DNA of 64,000 nucleotides from Azolla caroliniana (taxonomy: Eukaryota; Polypodiophyta), in contig JBHGNT010000003.1 in assembly GCA_043228905.1 (NCBI GenBank), positions 25,606,001 to 25,670,000 of the forward strand, written 5' to 3'. The first letter of the stretch is position 1. Every line of letters begins with the position of its first letter. A program made the translations under genes and the position numbers. Of the stretch, positions 12,126-25,775 are shown in pieces. The notes beneath the pieces were generated by a model. That model saw only the letters and a list, made by a program, of their open reading frames with translations, had not been told where the DNA came from and did not search any database.

Positions 12126-13487
12126 ACCACATTTGTTTCTTCGTCTTATTCTTCTTCTTCTTCTTCTCTTGACATCATTCATAGGAAGTATAAATTGTAT
12201 AACCTTAACATATAAATAATCAACATCTCACGAGAATAAAGTGTAGCATAATGCTAGGCAAATCTTTCTAAGCTGATGACACCTTTTGCAAATCCTAATG
12301 GCCCGTTTGCTTGTGTTTCAATGTGTTTTAAGAAAATCCTATTGGAATCTAATGTAGAACATCATGTATGTCTGAGTTCGTGACTTCAAAACCCACATAG
12401 ATTACCAAACCAATGCATTTCTTTTTCACAAATGGCTTCAACCAGTTATGGGCTAAAAAACTGTTCCTTGTGTTCAGCAATGCTTGGAATGTTATGTCAT
12501 TTAATTCCAACTTTAGATTTTCCATTATTTACTATTTTATTTCTTATATTGCATTACCAGCTTCATAGATTCTTAGAAATGTAACTGGACATTATTATAT
12601 TGTCCTAAAATAACAGTCATCTTGGTAGAATTGATTACATGTAAGAGTCACTGAACTTGGTGTAATTGGTCTCACTGAACTTGAAGTCGATTCATTTCAT
12701 ACTGCATAAACAATTCCATTACAATTTCGCATCTGTCAAACAATAGCTTGTTAGATTCTACTTCCAATATGCCACTGCAGTTGTCTCAAACTCGGTTCCA
12801 TTAGGTCCATACTGTTCACATCTAGCAAAGAGCGACACGTGGAAGGAGTATTTTTAGCATGCCAGGATTCAGCTGGTTGTCAGAACCTAGATGTAAGAAG
12901 ATACAAATACTCGACTTTTGATTTCTCTATCCACATGTCCCTCATCATACATCTTTGCCACAACATACCAAATAATCACATTTTGCAGTTCCACACCCCA
13001 AGATTGGCCTTTACACCACATAAAGAGCTTGTGATTTTGAGAAAACTAGAGCTCAAAGGATGATTGGCATCCTCTAGGCATGAGAATATATCAACCCCGT
13101 CACACTAAAAATGTCCTGGCAACTCTTATGACCATTCAAACACACCTCATAAATCCCAAGAGCATTTCTGAAGATGTTAAAAATACCATTTGTTGTTTGA
13201 ACTCCTTTCCTAAAATATTTAAATATCATAGGCAGAGAAAATGGAAAAAATTTATTGTTATAAAGGAACACACATTCAATGACAACATCTCTTTACTACA
13301 TCACTTGATTCAGCTAATGGGAGGGGAGGGAGTTTCCCAAGGTACTGAAATTCATTAAAATCATGGCATAAATGACCTCAGTAAATTAACACGATGAGGC
13401 CCATTTAGACAACCATTCCTGAATCTTGATGGCCACAAAGAATAAAGAATTCTTTGTCAAAATTGTACAATATGGCTAAGCCCATAA
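12126..13487. other. Convergent intergenic region
   Basis: 3' flanks of fructokinase (plus) and the PIG-N-like gene (minus). A (CTT)n tract occurs at about 12147-12167 in the presumed fructokinase 3' UTR. Short frames here show no domain. Confidence 0.6.
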
Positions 13488-16400
13488 TTACACTGACTTT
13501 GTTTGTTCTTGGTGGAGAACAACAAGATCTCGTGTGAAAATATTTGTTATGGCAAAGAGAAGTAATACAAACACCACCTGTGCACTCATGATACCAAAAT
13601 GACTGATGCTCTGCCCAATTTCTAACCAGCTTCCAGTATTTCGGACCTTTTAAAAAAGAGAAGATATTGGAAACTGGAAATTTCAAGTACCTAAATATGT
13701 GTGTTAAAGAAGCAAAGCACAATAAGGAACTTACAAGGAAGAAGAAATGGATTGTCATCACATCTGAGAAGAGCATCACTACAAAGAAGCAGCCTAACCT
13801 TGGCAGATTGAGAAGCTTCATAACAGCACTAAAGGCACACCTGGAAAGCTCAACAAGAAAATTACTTTCTTATTAGTAAGGTAAGTATATAAGAACCTCA
13901 ATATAGATGAAATGACAATAAGCTCACGTGACAAGAATGAATGGTATCAGCAACTTCCAAACCAAGAGGGACGCCATGGTGAATGGCTGTGAAATGGGGC
14001 AAAAGAGGTGTAAAGATAATTGTATATCGATGATGTGCTCACAAAAACAAGAAAGTTAAATTGGAACTGAGCCATACACTGAAAACCGTGATGAACCGAT
14101 AAACCGAAGAGATCTCAAAACTTGCAAGGCTTGCAACATTTCCAGTCCCAAAGAAAGCCACATTGATTAGTACTATCTGAATACAAAAAATAACCATATA
14201 GGATCATATGTTCACATGTTTCTAGATTTCCGATAGCTTTCCAAACCAAAGGTTAAAAGTCTAGGAATTTTTGTGGTTATGCACTCATGTCATATATATT
14301 GGAACTTTCCATTACACAAATAACATCCGCAAACGCCTTGCCTTCCATTTAGTAAATGTAACTGCAATACTGCCATTACCACTATAACTGAGGACGATGC
14401 CGGTTATGTGAAATATTATTACCTTGCCCACAAGGTATGGGGATAGTGCAAGGTAGGGAACAGATGGTGATAAAAATGGTTTGGTGTACCTTAAGTCAAT
14501 GATAGACCAGATGAACTTACAAAGCAAAGAGGAACTCTCATATCAGCAAGCTTCAGAGCCCTGTTTCCTTTCGATGGAGATGGTACAGATAGATCGAAGG
14601 TCACAGTGTCCAATGAAAAATCATAGTTATCTGTGATGACTGTAGAGTTCATGAGCACAGCTTCTACTACAATCCAGGCCAGCAGTACCAGAGCCAAAGC
14701 ACTATAGAATAACGCTTCGTACCTGTAAACAAGCATAGAAATGGAGATCATTTATCCTTTGTCAGCAGACCCATAACATAAAAAAGAACAGAGCCTTCTA
14801 TTTAAGTTCATGAATAATTTGCAAGGTGATGTTGTCCATGAACATGTGTTTAACATGCTAACGTTTGGGCAGGATTCTATAAACTAAAAATCCATGACTG
14901 GACCTTGTTCATTTAAGTAAAACCCAAAGGCTTCTCTATACCTAAATACTAGCTCGGACATCAGGAAGTCAAAATCCTTCCTTTGATACACTATTCTTCA
15001 TCTCTTACGAAAACCAAGACATAGATCACTCTTTCCAGTTCTAATAAGTTGCAATCTTACCCTATTGATAGAAGCAAAAATGTTGGCGCGAACCCTAAGA
15101 AAATGGATGTTAATCTGCTTAAAATATCTGGAGGTGAAAATACTGGCACTACAATGGGCAAGCCTGTTGCATTAAAGAAGATTATCAAAAACATACTTTC
15201 AAATAGAAAAGGTTAACAGAATATTTTTCAATTTTATATATTACACTAAGCATTATATTGTTCAAGAGCAATCAGTGTAAGGAGAATAAACATACCTGCA
15301 AGAACCCAATTTATGATCCGAATATGCATGGGTAGTCCTCTATTTTGAGCCCGGAGAGAGGTAGAAATCCAAACCATGACTGTGGAAATCGTTACAAGAG
15401 AAATCTGTAACAAACAAAAACCGTGAATCAGAAGGCAACTTTGTGCTGACTCCCTCTATACATATATATGCTACAAATACTTCACTTTAAAAGACTTATT
15501 TCAGATCAAAGTACCTGGAGTAAAAATACTCTACTCAGTTTCTTCGATTTTCTTGTTTGCTCACGCAGAATGGACCTCCACGTTTGATTACTTGGAAGAG
15601 AATAATAATTCAACCATTGACTCCAAAAAGCAAGAAAGATCACAATAATTCCACTTCCAACGCTGCAATATAAATTTAGAAAGGCACCATCAGAGACATT
15701 CTTGTGATCCTGATTTCATATTTTCAGAAAGCAGACTTTCTAATTGAGCATCTAGGTTTTCTGCTTAGCGGACTTCAAATGAATTAAAATCAAAATAATG
15801 CAATGTGTGAAACAAGAATAACTCAAAAACATCATGCGGACCACATTGTCATTGGGGTGTTCTGCTTATTTAATAGACTCCTATTGCCTCATACCAAACA
15901 ACAGTATATGAAATATGGCAAAGTTAGATCAATCAAGAACAGAATTCAATGTATCAACTTCATAGTTTCCTTTTAGTTACCAAAAATAGCCAAAAAAGGG
16001 GATGAATAGACCATATAACTGCTCAAAGACCACATATAATTGATCAATGGGGGATTGCCAAATGACTTTAATGAGATATAAAAAACTTGACGATATTTGG
16101 GAAATAAAGAAAAAGGTCAGAGGTTGCATAACAGCTTAAAAAGTCAGTGGTTCAATGACTTAGACCTTATTTCTTGTGAATGTATGCACATAAAGAACTC
16201 ACACAAGGACAGTGTTGTCTGCAATATGGACAGGCATGAGAGTAAATCCTGAGAGCATCCAGCAAGAAGCCCATACAAAACTTGGAACCATCGACAATCC
16301 TGGCGTGTTGCATGAGATCATGACTGCACCTACAACTCCAGCTGCCAGAAAGACCCCAGTATAGACCTCTCTTTTGAAAAAGCTCAAAACCTATAAAAAA

Positions 16401-19400
16401 GGAAGTTGTTCTTACTTATCCTTATATTATGGAGCATAATCGTATACTTAAAAATAAAATAAATACAAAAATTCTAAAAGATCCTCAATTTTACTTATTT
16501 CCAGATTGGTTAGTCCAACTGCCCCTGGTCAATCCCGAAACAGACAGAAAAGGGATGAGATTACATTTAAATAGCTCAAACAGCAATAAAAATTGAGAAA
16601 AAGTGGATAAATTGATCAAACAGAACATGTGATTGCTTGACACGAAGCTGACTGATGGCAATTGGGGGAATAAAGAAAAACAGTCAGGAGTACTTCAGAA
16701 TTTTTCCTGAAATATAGGGAATTAAGATAAAACAAAAAATCCTAGGATGGAAGTATACCAGCATTTCTAGCACCAGAAGTGACACCCCTACAGCATAGGA
16801 CGTCCTGATGAAGAAGAGAATTTTTGATGTCCGTATTGCATTCCAGATATTGTTCAGAATATTTGCATCACTAATGATCTCTGTCCAAAACAACAATGCA
16901 AGCCCAAGGTACAAATGGTATAGCAGTGGTGCATGTTCTACCAAAAGAACAGTGGAGCAGATTCCCATTATGACAGATCCACATATACGCACCTAATGCA
17001 ACCATATCCACAGTTTAAGTGTGATTTATGCAAAATAAATTGTTTTGACATGTATGCTTATTTAGTTTTATAGAAACAAAGCACTGCATTACTTATCATC
17101 ATAAGAGGAATAGTAAGGGAAAAAAAGAATAACCGAACACACAAGCAATTAGTAAAGACTCCCCATCAATCATGTGGGCCAGGGTTCCACGATTGAGTAT
17201 CTATGTATTTACCAGGGGAAAAAGATTTTAATCCCCAATAATGGGCCAAGGTTCCATGATTCAGTATTTATGTATTTAAAATGGGAAAAGGATTTTAATC
17301 CCTGCTTTTTTGATAGATGCTAGTATATACATGAGAGACTTAAACTAGATAATGATATTTTGTAACTGTCCCTTCTTTCATATAAAAATTTACACAGAAC
17401 AGAAGTAACTATACGAGCACTTACAATAACTCTTCTCTTTCGTACAGGCGACTTCATTACTGATTTGAAGGGACTAAACAAAAACGATGTATAGTTCTTA
17501 ATGACATACAAAAGTATGTACACCATCCACCCTAGATAACCCATTGTGACTGTACCCATCAAAAAGAACCAATCATAGGTCTGAAAATAATGCAGCCCTG
17601 AAATTGAGAGGGTGATAAGCTCTTGAGCCAACTTGATAGCTTCTTCATACTGATGCTCATCAATCAACGCCCTTATTTCCTTCACATCTTCCTCATATCC
17701 AGCAAGGGGAATAAATGGTTTAAAATTCAGAGACGTGGTTTGTTTTAAACCTGTGTTCATGTAGGAAATAGAAGCTAAGGAAGACACAGATATTATGAGG
17801 TCATACTCAGATTGCAATTCAATAATTTCATTGTTAATATGATTGGATACGAGATTTCTGAAGGAATTGATTCAGTATCTGCTTTGCATTTGCATAAACA
17901 GCTTCAGCCTTCTCTATCTATAAGACAAAACATAATGTAAGATAAACATCTGGTCAATTATCTATTAAAAAGAGGAAGCATATAAAAGTATGTGAAAACA
18001 CCAAAATAACCCGAACATAAAACTGTTAGGTATACAGCAAATATTTCGTAAATTATTTTTAAAAAAGAGGAAGCATATAAAAGTATGTGAAAAACACCAA
18101 AATAACCCAACATAAAACTGTTAGGTATACAGCACATTAATGCCACTACTATTTAAACACTAATTTCTTCTTTACCTGACTAATATCCAAGTAGTCAATG
18201 GGCAAAGCCCCAACAGAATTCAATGGACATGGAAGACCTAAAAGGGTTGACTGCCAACAAAAATGGAAAGCTTTAATGAGAATATAGGAACAACAAACTA
18301 AAGGTCATGACACATTTAAAAGTTTGTGACAAATCTTGTGGTAAGGAGAGTACTCAGATAATAGATCAAGAGCCCATCACCATAAGAGGTGCGATATCAC
18401 CCTGATTGACATCGACACGTTCAAAATCTCCAAGACCCCACCCAGAAGGCGTCAGAGGATGATGTTCATGTTGGTCAACAAACATGGCCTCATCATCTCC
18501 ATAATCTTCTGGACTGGCTGGGCTTGGCTTCTGAATACCAGCTCCCCAAACCACGAGTGGTGTCTCTGTATTTGTCGGATGGCCATCCCCGTGGCTTCCT
18601 GGGATTGTGTAATAATATTTTTGGGTGAACCATATTGGATTCAAGAAATTATCATTGATATTAGGGTAAAACTCTGAAATATTCCTAAGTTTCATTATAT
18701 GCCCGAATGCCCTTCAGTTTTCATTATTCCCTGAGATGCCCTTGATCAACTCCCAAGAGTTCAAGCTATATGTTGCAGCATGCAATTGTATCATCAAATT
18801 TATCCTTGTTTGCACTCTTTCAGGGGTTGACAGAGCAATTGATGACATAATGAAAACTCAGGTATTTGTGAGTTTTTCCTTAATTTTAGAGTTATAAACC
18901 AGCAAGCTGTAAGACACATACCTTTCTCACTCATTCCATGGTCTGCAGTGAATATGTAAGCTGTCCGCTGATCCGGAAACAATTTTTCTACTAGTTCAAC
19001 AGTCGCTTTAACACCAGAATCTACAACTTCTATGTTACTCAGATAGATGGGTGAAAATGGCCGATGAGCATGACCATTCGTATCACAACCAAGGAGATGC
19101 AAAAAGATCACCACTTTATCTCCATGCAAAAACTTATAAACCTCCGGGTCTTCATTAGACTGGTTCAGGAGCTCACCCACTCGTTGAAATGACCATTCAT
19201 CCAAAAAAGATGCATCTGCATATCAGAGTGCAAATTCAATAATGAAAGTCTCATAATTGAATTATGTGAAGTTTACAAATGCATCATCCATTCAAGATAA
19301 GATTAAAAACCTGCAGCAAAATCTTCATATTCGTGTGGATACACTTTCCAATGGGCATTTGACAAATGGCCACAAAACATTGGTACAATATCTGGACTTC

Positions 19401-21901
19401 CATAAGCAAATGTATGTGTACTTCTGTTGAAAATAGAGTCGAATTCCACTGGGTTTGCTTTCCAACCTACAACATCATGCTAATTACAACTTTTAGCCAA
19501 ATGTATACCTCTGGAGTCTAATCATACCAATAAAAAATATAGGAGGCCGTAATCATCAACACCACAAATACTAAGCCTCTTTAAACATGGGCTTCAGTCC
19601 ATGTATAGAAATGGAAGCCTTAACTGTTAAGTTGAGAAAAATATCCATGCGCTTTTCATTAAATTTTGTTAGAGCTTGAAAAATCAGTTTTACAGATAAA
19701 ACCACTCACCCTTTGTAACTGCACTAGGGTCCTCATAGAATCCAGCAATAATTGCAACATGCCCTGGGCGAGACTCTGTAGGAGGCCGAGCATGAGAAAC
19801 TCCCCAGCGTCCTTTAGTTTGAATTATACTTCTTAAGAATGGGGCCCTGAATCTCCCATTTGCATCCATCTCATAAAATTTATCAGCTCGCAATCCATCA
19901 GCTACATACAATAAAGATGGATTCATTACAATCAATCACAAACCAAAAATAACAGAAGGTAACAAATAGTTCTTTAAGAAGTGTCTTTACATCTAAGTTG
20001 TAAATAAATCCATGTTTACATTGAAATTAAAGAAAGTAAAAAACTTGATTACTATGAACAGGTCATCCATGACACACCAAATGGGAATGTCAGGACTAGA
20101 CAGAGAAAGAGATAAAGGAGAGTATAAGAAAACTAAAGTAGAAACTGAACTGCATTAAATATGATAACAAAACGTTTGGGATATGTTTTACGTACAAATT
20201 AGAGATTTATTGCAGAATAACCATATAGGTTTGGAATAAACAATTATAAGAGAAATATTTTTTCAAGAAATATTCAAGGAAAAGCTGTCTTTTTATGGTT
20301 CCGGTGGTGAAATCACATCATCTGTTCAAGAAAAGCTTCTGATGAGCTCAGAACATGTGCTCACTACATTATGTTATCCTATAGATTTGAATCCTTATTA
20401 AAGCTGTACTAAGCAACAGATACAGATTGCAGTTAGTTTATACTTTTATGGCTTCTGTGGTGAAATCACATCATACTTCTAAAAGAAAACTGTTTTTTCT
20501 ACATATCCTGGGACTTGTGACAAAATCACGGGATGACTCTAAAGAAAGCTTGCGGAAATCTCCAGATATGTCATTTGTCTTAAGTATGCCATCAAGTAAT
20601 CTGATAATTTTGCATGAAATGCAACAACTGACCAGAATCAATCTGCAGCTGAAGATATTCTCGGCAAATTTTGCCTCCATTATAAGGAAGGAAAAAATGA
20701 AACAGATAGTTCTACGAAGAGAATAAGGCCAAGGCTCTGTATATGAACTTACCACGCTGTATGGAAAACACTAAAAGAATGGAGATTCAGCCTATCTTCT
20801 GACTAAGAAATTATCAAAATGGAACAGGTGCAGACCAGAAAGATAACAAGGCCAAGAATTGATGTCCAAACTCATCACACCACGCCATGTAGAAGACACT
20901 ACAATGATAGAAATTTGCAAATTTCCTTAGCAAAAAAGGATTAAAGAATGCCAAGTAGCAACTACACCTTGTTCTGCACAAGAAAGCCAAAGCAAGCAGA
21001 AATCATATTACATCTCCAAAAAGTCAGCACGCCAGGTACAAAGTACAACCAAATTCGAAATCCAGAAGATCTTCCTGATTAAGTAAGAATGGGAAAGAAA
21101 CACAGAAAAGAATGTTGCATTTGTGAAATTGGCAACGCCATTGTAGAAAGGAGGTCACTGCATGAATGGTGATTCAGAGGTATTTTCTGACCAATAACGT
21201 AAGCAGAAGAATAATGCATCTTAAGAAATGAGATTTTCAGAAGCTTTTTCTGATCTGACAGAGAAAGAAATCTTAGCTTCCTGATAGCAATTTTCATCAG
21301 TACATACAAACACAAGTGGTAAGAATCGATATCGCAGAACTCACATGCAATGTAGGAGATGGAATAAAAAAAAGTAGGAACAGCGCAAAGAATTAAAGAA
21401 AGAGCCGATCTGTAGAAGCTCGCAATGCATACATATATGTATAGGTGATGACAAAAAAAGTAGAAAAAGGGAGAACAGATACAAAAGAATGATCGATGTG
21501 CAAGAATTCGCAATGCTAATCTATATATATATATATATATAAAGAGAGAGAGAGAGAGAGAATGAGAGAATGAGAGAATGAAAATGAAGAAGAAAAAGGG
21601 ATGAGAAACAAGGAAAATATTGATGTGCAGATGTAAGGTTTAAGGTTTAAGGTTTAGGGTTTAGGTTTTTAGAAATCCACCATGAGACATGGAAGTTTAG
21701 GAATAGAGCCATACCTATAAAGAGAACGAGGCGTTTGGCAGGGGCGTGGGTGAGAGGTTGAACAGGGTCCATGCCATGGACGATGGGGGTCTTGAAGTAG
21801 ATATCGAAGATACTGAGCATGTAGAGAGCGTGGAGGATGAAACCCAGGGCAACGAGTATGCCTTCCTCCCATCGTCTGGCCCCCATCGCCATCTCTGCCA
21901 T
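13488..21901 (-). CDS. PIGN: GPI ethanolamine phosphate transferase 1 (PIG-N/Mcd4 type), 18 exons
   Basis: Exons: 21715-21901, 19710-19901, 19311-19466, 18922-19215, 18381-18598, 18176-18250, 17851-17917, 17425-17750, 16759-16992, 16203-16390, 15515-15662, 15296-15404, 15061-15163, 14521-14722, 14078-14176, 13928-13986, 13735-13840, 13488-13646; 2922 nt, 973 residues, phases all close. The enzyme adds ethanolamine phosphate to the first mannose of GPI anchors in the ER lumen. An N-terminal membrane anchor ([20 protein letters not shown]) precedes an alkaline-phosphatase-fold domain: ADGLRADKF at 63-71, PPTESRPGH with the likely catalytic Thr104, TADHGM at 268-273 and [13 protein letters not shown] from 278. 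The C-terminal half has many hydrophobic segments, the PigN domain. The short intron 17751-17850 must be removed, because read-through meets a TAA. The start is the first ATG after a GAAA-rich leader. Confidence 0.94.
17155..17305. repeat. Two-copy tandem duplication in PIGN intron 8
   Basis: The phrase gggccagggttccacgattg...gattttaatcccc (from about 17176) recurs as gggccaaggttccatgattc...gattttaatccc (from about 17245). Period is about 69 bases. It is intronic and probably neutral. Confidence 0.85.
17965..18140. repeat. Two-copy tandem duplication in PIGN intron 6
   Basis: The phrase gaggaagcatataaaagtat through ctgttaggtatacagca occurs twice, at about 17971 and 18067, nearly identical. 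It is a recent duplication inside the intron between exons 6 and 7. Confidence 0.93.
21633..21668 (-). promoter_or_regulatory. Telo-box-like repeats in PIGN intron 1
   Basis: Four to five AAACCTTA/AAACCCTA units read on the gene strand, starting about 50 bases inside intron 1. Telo-boxes (AAACCCTAA) near plant gene starts are known binding sites for TRB/PUR-alpha-type factors and Polycomb recruitment; a role here is inference. They are followed further in by (TA)n and (GA)n runs at 21522-21561. Confidence 0.5.
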
Positions 21902-21906
21902 TCTTC

Positions 21907-21968
21907 TCTCTTCCTGTTTCTTTCTTTCTTTCTTTCTTTCCTTCTTCCTGTCTTCCTTTCTTTCTTTG
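21907..21968. repeat. GAAA-rich microsatellite in PIGN leader
   Basis: On the gene strand the leader is a GAAA/GGAA run lying within about 70 bases upstream of the ATG at 21901. It is open in all three frames, but the frame openers are GTG or TTG, so it is taken as 5' UTR. Confidence 0.8.
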
Positions 21969-24810
21969 AAAACAAAGAACTGTGAGAAAGAAAGACACAC
22001 AACTTACAAGTTCAAAATCACACTCCTCACGTTTGTCAAATTTACCAATTTAATCCCCCTCCTTTAAAAAGAACTCTCTCCTCCCCTAACTAAAAGTAGT
22101 GTGTGTAGTAAAACAACACAAGTAGAAGAGAAGTAAGAACACCACAATTGTTGTCAATGCAATAGTGTTGATCTTATGGCCATCTAAAGCTCGTAAGACT
22201 TGAATTGACACACAAGGGCACCTCCTTCGTAGACAAGGCACCCCCATACCTTGCTTAGTTGCAAAAGACCGCCAGTCGATTCTCCATTCCGCCCGCCTAA
22301 GCTTGACATTACATACCTTGTGTGGTACACGCTTATGTGGAGACCGTCAAACGAGAACCCATTTGTATTGCTTTGATCGTACCACTAATCACCATGCCTT
22401 CATTATTCATACACACCCTTATATGATGTGGATGGCATTTGTTGTGGCTCCTTGGATCAAAACGCCGCAAAAAAAGGGTTTGGAAACTTTCTATTCATCA
22501 ACAATGCTTGACAATGTGACATAATTATGACATGAATGGCTTTAACAACAAGACGAGTTTGGAAATTGTTCTTTGTCATTCTCCTCGATCATCTTACAAA
22601 TGAAAATAATGTTCCATCTAGAATGTATCATTGTTTTGAAACCACTGCCGAAGGAAATATGACCCGCTAAAGGAAGTATGACTTTTGCATGACATGGAAT
22701 ATGAGGTTGTCATATTGCATTCAACAAACATCAACATTATATGTGTCAAATGATCTCCCAATGTGACTCTAAAATAGCATTTTGCATAGTTTGCTAAGCT
22801 AAGGTGGTTGCCACTTGACCAATCTCAGTCTTTATTTTTAGAAGAACGTTGAATGTTGAACCATAATCAATCTTGACGTTTAAATTATCGAGCATCATTA
22901 ACATCATGCCACCTATGAAGTGGTTTTCCCATGGTATATACTATCTTTCTCTTCAAAACAACGTGCCTCTACGCAAAGTTGAGTTCCTCCATGCATACAT
23001 TTGAAGATGTTGATCTTCAAGTAACCATGTAATGTAATCTTCCGAATTGAGTATGATTGCTCGAGCCCCACCCCCCCCTAGAACTTTGGGGTACCCATAT
23101 ATGTTTCTCAATCTGGTGGTCTTCTCAACAAGAGAGACATTTGATGATGAGTATGGGCTTGCTTAGAAATATCATCATAAATGATAAAGGTATGTTGTAT
23201 GTGATACATAACATACTCAGCCAAAGTTGCTACTTATATGGGAAAAATCAGCACAAAAGTGGTTGGAGCTTGAATAATGAAAAGCTATTTTTGCATCCAT
23301 ACATGAATTGATGAGGTGGTAGCGTTATGGTGTCCCAAGAAACCACCACACCTTCAAACAAAATGTTTTTATTTATTTTTTCACAAAAATTGTATACTGC
23401 CCACCCGTTAATGGTATTTGTCTCCCCTCGTATCCAAAGGAAAAAGAAAAAGCAACTTAGCCTCTATTTGAGAGTGGAAGTAGATCAAAACAGGAAAAAC
23501 ACACATGTAGACTAGAGAACGTGAATCAATTGAAAAAAAATGGTTCAAATTTATTATTAACCAGGAGACTTACACTTGGATACGAGCATGTCACTCATGT
23601 ATCCCTTCCATAGTGAATTCCCCCCCCCCCCCCTTTGAAATTTGTATTATATAAAGATTACAAGCTTGAAGGAGTCTCTCGTATTTTCCTCCAAATAGGT
23701 CGATAGAGCATTGTTGACGTAGAAGTTGTAAAACGTTGAATATAATTATCGATAACTAATGAAGGGTTTGTTATGGAGTTGCCATTGATGTTAATAACTG
23801 TGACATTCAATGTACATGGGAGGCCTACAATCCATGAAATACTTCATGGGATTGACAATTATCATCGTCATGACATTGCTATTAAACAAGATTGTTGATG
23901 ATCATGTACCTAAAGGTATTGCATAGCTCAAGGCAAGGTAACATTTCTTTTCAACGACATCTCATTTATGGGGAGAGACATTGATAATGGCATACGTTTG
24001 TCACGTAAGCAACAATGTTTATACTTTTCATTATCAAACTTTTGATCATGTGATCGCCTAATGTTTTGCATCCTTGCAAGAACTTAGAAGTTATGGAATC
24101 AAAATAATAGCTCAAAAATAAAAATTGAAACGAGAGAGTGTTGGGATCACAATATATGAGCAAAGATAATGAGGCATAGCAAAAAAATGTGTCTTAACCG
24201 TATGACAATAATAACAAGAGAAATGATAACATAAATCATACTATATTTCTTCCTTTTTTACATGACACTCATTCTACACAATATCCTTATGCAAACAACA
24301 AATCAAAATGGGAACAAAATGTTTGGTGAAACACATTTTCTTTATCCAAGGAAAGTATTGTGACTTACAAAAACTTATCAAGTTTACAAATCAATCACGT
24401 ATCAAAATGCTTGTGACCACTAACAAGGCAAATGAGCAAGAGCTTCGTTGCTAAACGATGTAGGATACTCCACCACAAAATGTCCTGATCACGACGATCT
24501 ACCTTTTTATTACTAAAAGACAATGGTACAATTGTTTAACGAGACTATGAAGAGATTTTGTGGTGTTCACACTTTGACAACCTATATACGTAAATGGAAT
24601 ATTATAAATATACACTATTATAGATCATAAATATAAAATGCATCAAGCTTTTAGGCTGTCGAATCTATTTGATGAGCATTCAATGATTGCTTTAACCTTA
24701 ACTTGTATTTACATACGGGTGCACGAAAATTTTAAATATTTCATACATATGAAAGCTAGGCATTGCAACTAGGTATTAGTTAGCAACAACGTTTGAAGTG
24801 GTTCAATGAT
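21969..24810. other. Intergenic, no recognised gene
   Basis: Divergent gap between PIGN and RPN12. Short frames with many stops; no protein domain recognised. It contains short poly-C runs (about 23070 and 23620). It may be old transposon debris, but no ends or motifs can be pointed to. Confidence 0.5.
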
Positions 24811-24817
24811 AATTTAT

Positions 24818-25069
24818 AGGGGAAAGTACCAGGATACCCCTGGAAGTTCCAAATTTACCAAACTATCCCTATGTCCAAACAATTACACCTTATAAAGTAA
24901 TTATTACACTCAAACATTTGGTAAATAGGGCTTGTTCGGGTCCATTTCTTCCATCTTTGGTGAGTAGGGTGTAATTTTTTGGACATAGGGGTAGTTTGGT
25001 AAATTTGGAATTTCAAGGGGCATTCTGGTAAATAGACGAACTTCCAAGGGTATCCTGGTACTTTTCCCT
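24818..25069. mobile_element. Foldback MITE, about 250 bp, hAT-like target duplication
   Basis: The left arm reads aggggaaagtaccaggatac then ccctggaagttccaaatttacc, accaaactatccctatgtcc; the right arm is its inverted complement, ending ggtatcctggtacttttccc. The arms pair over about 75-90 bases around a short loop. The same 7-8 bases, AATTTATA, flank both sides (24811-24818 and 25070-25077), a target-site duplication. An 8-base duplication with short inverted repeats points to a non-autonomous hAT element; the superfamily is inference. Confidence 0.85.
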
Positions 25070-25440
25070 AATTTATATCTAAAATGTTGCCTATGGATAT
25101 TCACGAGGACTACAATACTCATTGGAATATGACCTCGATAGGGAGAAGACGAGGATACCTTGGAAGTGGAAAAAGTGATGCAAAGTGGGGGATGGAGTAT
25201 TTTGACCCAAGTTGAGTGGTCTCCAAGATTGTTAACATTGAGTTAGAACATACAATTTTGTGATGGTTAATTAGAATACCAATCGTAGTCGTCAAACAAT
25301 TACATGAAAGTGCAAACTCCATGCAAGTGATCCTCATGGAGTCATTTGTGGAAAAGTTTTTTTGGGGGGTGGCTAAATTTCATGCAAGTCACTTTTTATT
25401 ATTTTCCCTGAAAATATATCCTCCATTGGTGTTAAAATTA

Positions 25441-25775
25441 AAGTGGCAAGAGGCAATATACAAAAACTTCTTCAGCTATTTGTAAAGAACCATACTTCAC
25501 ATACATATTAACCAACATGTTTCCTAGTAAGCCCTCATCTTCTAGCCTTTTCTTCACAATTTCAGCATAAATGCACTGACCCTCATATGATCTTCCTAAA
25601 TCAAAACAAGGTTTTAGGTTGTGTGAATATGTCAAAGCATTCTGAAGGATTCCTTTGTCTTGCATCTATTAAAAAATCATACAACACCTCCTGGGCCTAT
25701 CCATGGTTTCTATAGCCTCTTACGAGTGTATTCCATGAGACAATATTTGAAACCATAATTGTTCTAAATGTTTTC
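25441..25775 (-). pseudogene. Pentatricopeptide repeat (PPR) gene fragment
   Basis: Reading leftward from about 25760: VSNIVSWNTLVRGYRNHG, then a TAG stop, then AQEVLYDF, then a frame change into MQDKGI...YSHNLKPCFDLGRSYEGQ, then LLGNMLVNMYVKYGSLQIAEEVF. These are typical PLS-class PPR phrases (VSWN..I.GY, G..IHA.., N.LV.MY.K.G....A..VF). At least one premature stop and one frameshift break it and there is no start or mature end. It is a decayed fragment, two to three repeats long, of an organelle RNA-binding protein gene. Confidence 0.8.

Noticed and set aside
11023-12130. Long antisense and out-of-frame ORFs across the fructokinase (up to 142 codons)
   Set aside because: They overlap the conserved pfkB frame on the other strand and arise from its GC-rich codons; none shows a domain.
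17822-17850. Premature TAA in PIGN after exon 7
   Set aside because: A GT donor at 17850 and CACAG acceptor at 17751 remove it and join KSR to [12 protein letters not shown], matching the family.
21902-22000. In-frame N-terminal extension of PIGN through the GAAA leader
   Set aside because: The open frame begins with GTG, not ATG; the first ATG is at 21901 and fits the family start.
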